Shown in pieces: positions 26,901 to 32,291 of a stretch of 32,291 bases of DNA (positions are counted from its first letter, which is position 1; each line of letters opens with the position of its first letter). The position numbers and the translations under genes are program-made. The notes beneath the pieces are model-generated. The model saw only the letters and a list, made by a program, of their open reading frames with translations. It had not been told where the DNA came from and searched no databases. This DNA comes from Sphingobacteriaceae bacterium (GTDB lineage: Bacteria > Bacteroidota > Bacteroidia > Sphingobacteriales > Sphingobacteriaceae), in contig JACMJM010000037.1 in the NCBI GenBank assembly GCA_014380615.1, positions 1 through 32,291 on the forward strand, given 5' to 3'.

Positions 26901-29900
26901 GGTTGATATTACTTATGGCAATAACCCTGTAACAACCGGCTATTATATTGGCCGGCCGCTTACTAAGAAAACCCTGCTCAATAATTTAACTGATACTTAT
27001 GGCAGCGAAGAACAGTACACGTATACCGGCTTTCTTCCAACCGAAATAAAAAAGAAGGGCCATAATACTCCGTTTGTTACCGAGAGTTTACAATACGACA
27101 CGTATGGTAATGTAACGCAAAAAACACTAACCACAGCAAGCGGTAGCCGAAGCGGCCAGATGCAATACGATGCTAGCGGAAGGTTTATGACAAAATCAAT
27201 CGATTCGGAGGGCCTGGAAACAACTTATCAGTATAATCTTTCAACCGGAAACCCGATTTCTAAAACTGATCCCTTTAATATCACCAGTACCTTCGAGTAC
27301 GACATCTGGGGGCGACTTACCAAATCAACCAACCCTGTAGAAAAAAGTTCCTTTACAAAGTATGAAAAGTCTGGGGCCTATATTAAAATCAGTAATTATG
27401 ACGATGCCGGAAGTTCTGCCTATAAATTGGTTAATGCGCTTGGGCAGACAACAGAAGCAAGTGAGAGGAATGTTTTGGGACAATGGGTATGTAAATCCTA
27501 TCAATACGACCTGTATGGCCGTCTTCAATTTGAAAGTGAGCCCACAATAGGGTATAATTTTTACCAGAAGAACGAAACCGTTTATGATGAGTACGGACGG
27601 GTGAAAAAATTGAATGCATTTACCGGAAAAAGCACCACAATCACTTATAATGGTTTAAGTACATCGGTGAACGACGGTACTAAAACCGTTACCTCGCTCA
27701 AAAATGCGCTGGGCCAAACTGCCAGCGTTACCGATCCGGGAGGGACTATTATCAATACCTATTATGCGAACGGGAATTTAAAGTCGGCTAACTTTGAAGG
27801 ATCAATTCAGTCCATCGAGCAGGATGGCTGGGGACGGAAAACAAAATTGACCGACCCTTCTGCCGGAGTCTATACTTACGCGTATAATGGTTTTGGAGAA
27901 ATTACCACAGAAAGTAACCCTAAAGGAAGTGCCAGTTATACCTATGATACCAACGGGAAACTGCTAAGCAAGCAGATTACAGGCGATGCAACTAATATGG
28001 GTTACCAGTATACCTATGATGGAACTACTAAGTTGCTGTCATCGTTAAACCTAACCAATACGGATGGAAACAATGCGGTTTATAGCTACAGTTATGATAC
28101 TTATAAGAGGCTGAGCAGTGTTGTAGAAGACAACACACACGCAAAGTTTACCAAAGCATTTACTTATGATAGTTATAGCCGTATCGCGACCGAAAATTCG
28201 GAAGCCATTAACAAGCGGAACAACAAGTCGACTGTAGCAGCTCTAAGGAACGAATATCAGTACGGCTCTCTTAAAAGGATGTTTGAAAACAGCGATCTGC
28301 TGGAAAAGATCTGGGAAGTAAGCGAAGTAAATGCCAGGGGGCAGGTAACCAATGCCCAACTCGGCAGTACTATTCTGCAAAGCAATATCTATAACGATTA
28401 CGGATTTCCTCAGCAATTAAAAACCGAACGATACGGCAATTCACCTGCCGTGCTGATGCAGTTAGGCTACAACTTTGATATTTTACGGGGCAATTTAAAT
28501 ACGCGCAGCAACAGTGCTTTCGGTTGGACTGAAAGTTTTGCGTACGATAATCTCGACCGCCTAACCAGCTTTAATGATAATAGCGGGAATCATTCACAGA
28601 GTTATGATGCCCGTGGCCGGATCGATAATAATAGCACCATCGGAAATTACACCTTCAGCAACGGATATTCCTACCAGCATATTGGCCTAACTTCTTTAAC
28701 TCCGCAGGCAATTACCCATTACAAGGCACTGCAATTGCAGGAGGTAAGCTATAACGCCTTCAAAAGTCCGGTACAAATAACTGAAACAGGGAAAGAGAAG
28801 ATAAGTTTTCAATACAATGCTGCACAGGGCCGATCGCATATGTATTATGGTGATGAGCAGGCTGATAAAATAAGCCGCAGATTTCGCAGGCATTATTCGG
28901 AAGATGGCAGCATGGAGATTACCGAAGACATGCAGACCGGTACAACCAGCTTTGTATTTTATATGGGGGGCGATGCGTATAGCGCACCTGCCATGTGGAA
29001 GGAAGTGCAGAGCAGCACCTCAACCACCCAGAACCTGTATTACCTGCATCGCGATCATCTGGGCAGTATTTTAATGATCACCGACATCCTTGGAGAGGTT
29101 AAGGAAAAGCGTCAGTTTGATGCCTGGGGTAACCTGGTGAAACTGGAAGATGGCAGCGGCAACGCACTGGCATCTTTTGTGATTACCGACCGGGGTTATA
29201 CCGGGCATGAGCATTTAATGGGTGTAGGGTTAATCCATATGAACGGAAGGCTATATGACCCTAAATTACACCGATTCTTACAGCCGGATAATTTTGTGCA
29301 GGACCCGACGAATACGCAGAATTTTAACAGGTATGCGTATGTATTGAATAACCCACTGAAATTTACGGATCCGAGCGGGGAGTTCCTCTTGGCCTTTTTG
29401 CTTTTAACAGAAAAGGGTTATGATATTCAAAAACATATATCTCCTGTAGCAGTTCATATTGACCTTAAATTTGGTTCACAGCAAAAAGGAATAGGTTTTG
29501 ATGTGTCTGTCGGCGTACCTAAGGCCCTCCCCTTAAGCTATAGATACAACTATGGCCAAACATATTATTGGAAAAACTATGATGTGACTCCTGGATGGGA
29601 AAGGCGAACTGGCGGTGAAGTAAGTTATTTGGGATTGGCGTCTTTTGGTAGTACACATTATGATAGCCCAGGTACTGAGTTTGACCAAACCATCGGAAAC
29701 ATAACATTAGGTATACCTGGGTATAATTTAAAATATGAGAATGACTGGCAACCTGCAGTATTTAATAAACTATCTCTCGGTTTAATTCCAACACCTGATG
29801 GAGGCGACCGGTCTCGAACAGCAGCACTCAAATTGCAGGCTGGCCCGTTTAGTGCTGGTTTTAATCTGTTTACTGGTGATCCAGGGCTAAATGATGCAGA

Positions 29901-30168
29901 CAGAAGGACGCAAAGAATTAATGGGCGTGATACATATGTCAAAAACCCATCAACTGGAGATGATCCGGATAAATATCGCGCAGGGGTAGGATATGTGGGA
30001 TTTGGACCTTTTCGGATTGGGGTTAATTCCGAGGGAATACGGCACCAAATTCAAAACCGAATTACACATGATGGTTTACAGGGAGGCAGAACCCCCTGGT
30101 TTAGAGTACTAAGTATTAGACCAAAATTTTATTTTAACTTTGGATTTGGAGGTAGTTCATTATGGTAA
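23923..30168 (+). CDS. Giant RHS-repeat polymorphic toxin with SpvB-like N-terminus and type 23-like toxin tip
   Basis: 2081 residues. Signal peptide (ends SKAQ), SpvB-like N-terminus (~35-90: TYTVPIAVPPGIGG, GIAGYGWNISGLSSISR), five FG-GAP/VCBS calcium-loop motifs at ~322, 447, 529, 578 and 641 (for example DFNGDGKTD), a short ITMKPGFEANGSAGTF motif near 898, then RHS YD repeats to ~1700. The RHS core box starts at ~1706 (YYLHRDHLGSI) and ends NPLKFTDPSG (Asp1816). The remaining ~260 residues are a beta-rich variable tip with FNLFTGDPG, YRAGVGYVGFG and EGIRHQIQNRITHDG, which I recall from polymorphic toxin type 23; its activity is unknown. The tip is visibly AT-richer than the core. No T9SS domain is seen. 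The stop overlaps the next gene. Confidence 0.88.
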   Translation: MKKHLLLLSLSVVFYISKAQTVDAGRTVGSIDVSPTGAATYTVPIAVPPGIGGVVPQVALVYNSQGGNGIAGYGWNISGLSSISRIAATKFHDGYVGAVNNNLDDRLSLDGQRLILKSGANYWAMGAEFQTENYSNIRIVRLDVGFEVYYPDGSKSGYGRNLNSITPTDYAITYSTNPQGLRIDYVYTISNNTIRISQIKYGSTNESTHINQVNFLYKDVMRTEQVYIPGLNIFRDKILSEINVIGNGVNFRNYVLTHDEVGTLKYERLIKLQEFSGDNSKVFEPILFNYLNTNSSLSSNLNTNTGFTSGLARNNAKVVTSDFTGDGKMDFILYPNDKSKLWLSWKLFGTINDQLQAQFNTSFEEIFPVNYLYHTSTSPKTPGILLIKYVDQNIVKFDIKSLDNSTQTINNQYIKEWDAPLTNGFYSECTESYTPGIRIPREFLSGDFNGDGLTDIISVSKPYNETTYGTVRPDCDDTPEYCCDYQTQYNDISFVHFINLDRRAIIDFVNVAGLLTKSYSGNDKLIAADFNGDGKTDIAHITEGKVYVYTLSTSNTLSLLWQTPDSRFKMNHVQLVGDFNGDGKTDLMVANDLDSGDEYSVFMSTGNQFNKFERTFPFVHEPYEYDGYDQIATETMLTATDINFDGKSDIIRTKTVTKNNKSGAFADIILYQNTGMEAGGTAPIFVDAGYKSVSNFTFGHQPIPVFLGNDKPNFQMEVGLFSHNSLLTFTCQKNLQEDVQLRSIVQDGVSYSMEYKSMVDDNINSLPIYTRGSNQIFPNVDIENRGLKLVSKLTKSFNNSSTQQVFSYREAATNMEGLGFLGFREVIKSNWSVGESDPNRLLSISINDQQRRGALLQQFTSKYPYVSSLYTDVTAPEPYLVLSAPSTGTKTASQSITMKPGFEANGSAGTFIAKISDPSNPINDGASSSTYITRTDYTYDTELLPNKVFINKQSSVITTDKLSGTSTTVAFTYDTYNNVIKEQTNYSGAGTKTVDITYGNNPVTTGYYIGRPLTKKTLLNNLTDTYGSEEQYTYTGFLPTEIKKKGHNTPFVTESLQYDTYGNVTQKTLTTASGSRSGQMQYDASGRFMTKSIDSEGLETTYQYNLSTGNPISKTDPFNITSTFEYDIWGRLTKSTNPVEKSSFTKYEKSGAYIKISNYDDAGSSAYKLVNALGQTTEASERNVLGQWVCKSYQYDLYGRLQFESEPTIGYNFYQKNETVYDEYGRVKKLNAFTGKSTTITYNGLSTSVNDGTKTVTSLKNALGQTASVTDPGGTIINTYYANGNLKSANFEGSIQSIEQDGWGRKTKLTDPSAGVYTYAYNGFGEITTESNPKGSASYTYDTNGKLLSKQITGDATNMGYQYTYDGTTKLLSSLNLTNTDGNNAVYSYSYDTYKRLSSVVEDNTHAKFTKAFTYDSYSRIATENSEAINKRNNKSTVAALRNEYQYGSLKRMFENSDLLEKIWEVSEVNARGQVTNAQLGSTILQSNIYNDYGFPQQLKTERYGNSPAVLMQLGYNFDILRGNLNTRSNSAFGWTESFAYDNLDRLTSFNDNSGNHSQSYDARGRIDNNSTIGNYTFSNGYSYQHIGLTSLTPQAITHYKALQLQEVSYNAFKSPVQITETGKEKISFQYNAAQGRSHMYYGDEQADKISRRFRRHYSEDGSMEITEDMQTGTTSFVFYMGGDAYSAPAMWKEVQSSTSTTQNLYYLHRDHLGSILMITDILGEVKEKRQFDAWGNLVKLEDGSGNALASFVITDRGYTGHEHLMGVGLIHMNGRLYDPKLHRFLQPDNFVQDPTNTQNFNRYAYVLNNPLKFTDPSGEFLLAFLLLTEKGYDIQKHISPVAVHIDLKFGSQQKGIGFDVSVGVPKALPLSYRYNYGQTYYWKNYDVTPGWERRTGGEVSYLGLASFGSTHYDSPGTEFDQTIGNITLGIPGYNLKYENDWQPAVFNKLSLGLIPTPDGGDRSRTAALKLQAGPFSAGFNLFTGDPGLNDADRRTQRINGRDTYVKNPSTGDDPDKYRAGVGYVGFGPFRIGVNSEGIRHQIQNRITHDGLQGGRTPWFRVLSIRPKFYFNFGFGGSSLW

Positions 30169-30181
30169 TATTAAATAAGAT
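30127..30181 (+). repeat. Direct repeat, copy 1: toxin tip end plus immunity gene start
   Basis: The last codons of the toxin tip (FYFNFGFGGSSLW) and the first of the lipoprotein gene, including ATGGTAATATTAAATAAGAT, recur about 600 bases downstream. This is the intact copy. Confidence 0.8.
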
Positions 30182-30713
30182 TAATCTGTCTTTATACCTT
30201 TTATCAATCATGATATCACTAGGAAGTAGTTGTAAAAAAAATATTATTGGTGATGATGATAAGCTGTCTGTCAGCAGAACTCCTTATGCGAGCAATGAAT
30301 TAAGAACAGATGGATATTATTACCTGAATATCAATTCGTCTTATTCCTCGATTTTGTTTTTTTACAAAAATGGCATTGTTCTCTCTGCTGGAGGTATTTT
30401 TTCCAAGGAAACAGAAATGGATTCATATATAAATAAGGAGTTTCTGCAAACTCAAAGTTATAAGAATAGTAAAATTTCTTGGGGTGTTTTTAAAATAAGT
30501 AGTAATAATAATATAGTGTTTGAAAGGTGGTATCCGTCATCAGGAGGGCCTTTAAAGTCATATATACGGTCTGGAGTAATTATTGACAATACGACTTTCA
30601 CAATTACTAAGTCGATTCGCTCCAACGGGGAGGAGGGAAGAGATATAAATGAGACTTATCATTTTAAACAATTTAGCCCAAAACCTGATAGTACAAATAC
30701 TTTTGTACCCTAA
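30162..30713 (+). CDS. Candidate immunity lipoprotein of the RHS toxin
   Basis: 183 residues, no family I recognise. The N-terminus (LSLYLLSIMISLGSSCKK, Cys24) is a lipoprotein-type signal with a slightly atypical lipobox. The mature part is Ser/Asn-rich and beta-like (GYYYLNINSSYSSILFFYKN, ISWGVFKISSNNNIVFERWY). The start overlaps the toxin stop by 7 bases (ATGGTAA), the classic arrangement for toxin and immunity genes. A periplasm-facing lipoprotein suggests the toxin is met outside the cytoplasm. Its AT-rich composition matches the toxin tip rather than the RHS core, as if tip and partner moved as one cassette. The immunity role is inferred from position only. Confidence 0.65.
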   Translation: MVILNKINLSLYLLSIMISLGSSCKKNIIGDDDKLSVSRTPYASNELRTDGYYYLNINSSYSSILFFYKNGIVLSAGGIFSKETEMDSYINKEFLQTQSYKNSKISWGVFKISSNNNIVFERWYPSSGGPLKSYIRSGVIIDNTTFTITKSIRSNGEEGRDINETYHFKQFSPKPDSTNTFVP

Positions 30714-30733
30714 TGCCTTTTAGCATTTTCTAG

Positions 30734-30804
30734 TTTTATTTTGGCTTTTGAGGTATTCATTTATGGTAATATTAAATAAGATAAAAACGCCCTTATACCC
30801 CCAA
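30734..30804 (+). pseudogene. Relic of a second toxin-tip/immunity junction, cut by the IS element
   Basis: Reading in the toxin frame gives FYF-GF*GIHLW* against FYFNFGFGGSSLW* of the intact gene: the final 27 bases align without gaps, one Gly codon has become TGA and 6 bases are lost. An ATG at 30763 then begins MVILNKI like the immunity gene, sharing ATGGTAATATTAAATAAGAT. Similarity continues (TTATACC at the same distance) up to the IS boundary, where the relic reading frame is broken after about 14 codons. Confidence 0.75.
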
Positions 30805-30841
30805 ATCGTCCTCGTTTGTAACCTACTGTGTACCCACATCT
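30805..30841 (+). repeat. IS left terminal inverted repeat
   Basis: 37 bases that are the exact reverse complement of 32255-32291, including GTAACCTACTGTGTACCCAC. Confidence 0.95.
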
Positions 30842-30873
30842 TTTTTGATTAATTTGCATAAAAATACAGTCCG

Positions 30874-32273
30874 ATGGTTAAGCTATATAAACCAGAGTTC
30901 ACTAATCGTTTTAATGATAGACGATTAGAAAAAAGGGGCTCCAATTAGTTCATCTGCTTACGCAGCATGCCCATAGTAGCATTAGAAAGATCAGCCCTAA
31001 TCGAGCTGTGCAAAAGTCCATTTATCGCTTCTTAAACAATCCAAGAGTGACAGAGGATGCATTGATTTCCGAATTGTGTGATCGCTCCTCAGGGCTTTGT
31101 GGGGGCCGACATGTTCTTTGTATTCAGGACACCACTGAAATGAACTACCATTCCCATCGCAACCGAATAAAAGAAGATAGTGGATTGGGAAGACTTGATA
31201 CGCCTCAGGTTTCTTTAGGCTTTAAAATGCACAGCACGCTGTTGGTTGACGCCATTGAAGGAAATCTTTTAGGGTTTTCTGACATTAAGCTATGGCATCG
31301 TCCCTTAACTATGCCCAATCGAAAGAAACGGGAGTATACTAAGCTTCCTATTGAAGATAAGGAATCGTACAAATGGATTTCAGCTGCAAATAACAGTAAG
31401 AAAAGGCTATCCGAAGCTGCTATGGTAACTTTTGTTGAAGATAGGGAGGGAGATATATACGAACAGTTAAGTAGTATTCATGATGAAAATATACACTATG
31501 TGATTCGCTCAAAATCGAATAGAAAAACCACAGATGAGCAAAGAGCTTGGGATAAGTTAGCAATTCAGTGTCCACTGGGCAGCTTTTCAATAGCTCTTCC
31601 AACCGATTACAGAAAGAATAGAATACAGCAAAAGGTTAACTTAAAAATCCGCTTTACCTCCATCACTATTCCGCGTGGGCATCACATCAAAAATAGCGCA
31701 GCCTATCCAAAAGACACTTCAATTAATATTGTAGAAGCCTATGAAGAAAATGATGATGGGATTAACTGGAAGCTATTAACAACTCATCCTATCCACACTT
31801 TTGATGATGCATACAAAGTGGTACAGTGGTATAGCCAGCGTTGGTTAATAGAACAGATGCATCGTTTATTGAAGCATAAAGGCTTTCAAATAGAAGATAG
31901 CGAATTGGAAAGTGGGTGGGCTATCAGAAAGTTGTGTATTATAATGCTGAATGCCTTATTAAGGATCATTCAAATGAATCTGGCTTATAATGAACCAGAA
32001 GGCGGACAGCCATTAGAGGAAGTATTTAGCGAGGAAGAAATACAATGTCTCCAGCTTATCAATAAAAAGCTGGAGGGCAAAACCGTAAAGCTCCAAAATC
32101 ATAACAATTCTAAAAATCTGAAATGGGCTACGTGGATAATAGCACGTTTAGGGGGATGGAAGGGCTATGATTCTCAAGGTCCACCTGGAATAATTGTGCT
32201 TAAAAGAGGTTTAGATAAATTTGCCTCAATCTTTTATGGCTGGAAGCTGGCTATAGATGTGGGTACACAGTAG
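30874..32273 (+). pseudogene. IS4-family transposase, reading frame broken near 30937-30945
   Basis: The gene starts at ATG 30874 (MVKLYKPEFTNRFNDRRLEK, the Tn5-type N-terminal DNA-binding domain) but meets TAG at 30946. The -1 frame resumes exactly there with LVHLLTQHAHSSIRKISPN and runs to 32273; its longest ORF alone could begin at GTG 31008. The DDE core is intact: Asp in IQDTTEMNY, Asp in EDREGDIYEQL, Glu in the YREK-type block WYSQRWLIEQMHRLLKHKG. The C-terminal LGGWKGYDSQGPPG fits the IS50 group. A lost base after the A6G4 run explains the break; a programmed -1 shift is less likely since the slippery heptamer is out of phase. A sequencing error is also possible. Confidence 0.8.
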
Positions 32274-32291
32274 GTTACAAACGAGGACGAT
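32255..32291 (+). repeat. IS right terminal inverted repeat
   Basis: 37 bases at the window end, exact reverse complement of the left end. The last codons of the transposase (DVGTQ) are encoded within it. Confidence 0.95.

Larger units (their letters stand above)
30805..32291 (+). mobile_element. IS4-family insertion sequence (Tn5/IS50-like transposase group)
   Basis: About 1487 bases bounded by perfect 37-bp terminal inverted repeats (30805-30841 and 32255-32291), the outer ends reading ATCGTCCTCG and CGAGGACGAT. It carries one transposase gene filling nearly the whole element. The right end coincides with the last base of the window, so the target duplication cannot be checked. It inserted into the relic immunity gene downstream of the RHS locus. 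Confidence 0.92.

Noticed and set aside
29380..30168. T9SS sorting domain at the end of the RHS protein
   Set aside because: The C-terminus lacks the PNP start and the closing strand pattern of the sorting domain; it matches a variable toxin tip instead.
30928..30948. Programmed -1 frameshift in the transposase
   Set aside because: The A-run does not provide an X-XXY-YYZ heptamer in the zero frame (codons read GAA AAA AGG GGC), so simple base loss is the more likely cause.

Overview
The window looks like Bacteroidota chromosomal DNA, most likely from the Pedobacter/Sphingobacteriaceae group. The evidence is protein content: lipoproteins, a type IX secretion (T9SS) sorting domain, a metallophosphatase/BamA-type barrel fusion, a DUF1800/DUF1501 pair and Bacteroidota-style RHS proteins. 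It begins inside the 3' end of a 5S rRNA gene and stops on the last base of an insertion-sequence end, so both edges lie in repeated DNA. It may be a whole contig.

Layout. 1-350: 3' end of 5S rRNA followed by two decayed 5S-like copies with terminators. 582-2324: secreted subtilisin. 2372-7022 (minus strand): two-gene lipoprotein operon, an SdiA-regulated-like protein and a very large phosphoesterase/outer-membrane-barrel fusion. 7177-9004: a tail-to-tail pair, an HD + PycTM membrane protein facing a DUF2652 nucleotidyl-cyclase-like protein. 9179-12445: DUF1800-DUF1501 exported pair. 12446-14242: leader region with a 28-codon ORF ending Cys-Cys-Trp-Leu, then O-acetylhomoserine sulfhydrylase. 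14322-14389: short, atypical tRNA-like gene. 14577-19795: small outer-membrane protein, YceH, CE12-type acetylesterase and GH2 beta-galactosidase, the last two fitting side-chain trimming of pectin-like glycans.

20070-30804: the accessory part. An intergenic region with three copies of a palindrome precedes two tail-fibre-like exported proteins sharing a C-terminal domain, a small T9SS-sorted protein, and a 2081-residue RHS/SpvB/FG-GAP protein. The RHS core ends at DPSG and is followed by a ~260-residue variable tip resembling polymorphic toxin type 23. A lipoprotein gene overlapping the toxin stop is the obvious immunity candidate. Directly downstream is a relic of a second tip/immunity junction, interrupted by an IS4-family element (30805-32291) with 37-bp inverted repeats and a frame-disrupted transposase.

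The strongest leads are the RHS toxin/immunity locus with its displaced-cassette relic, and the convergent PycTM/cyclase-like pair, which could be an unconventional Pycsar-type signalling or defence module. All family assignments are from reading motifs; no database search was run.
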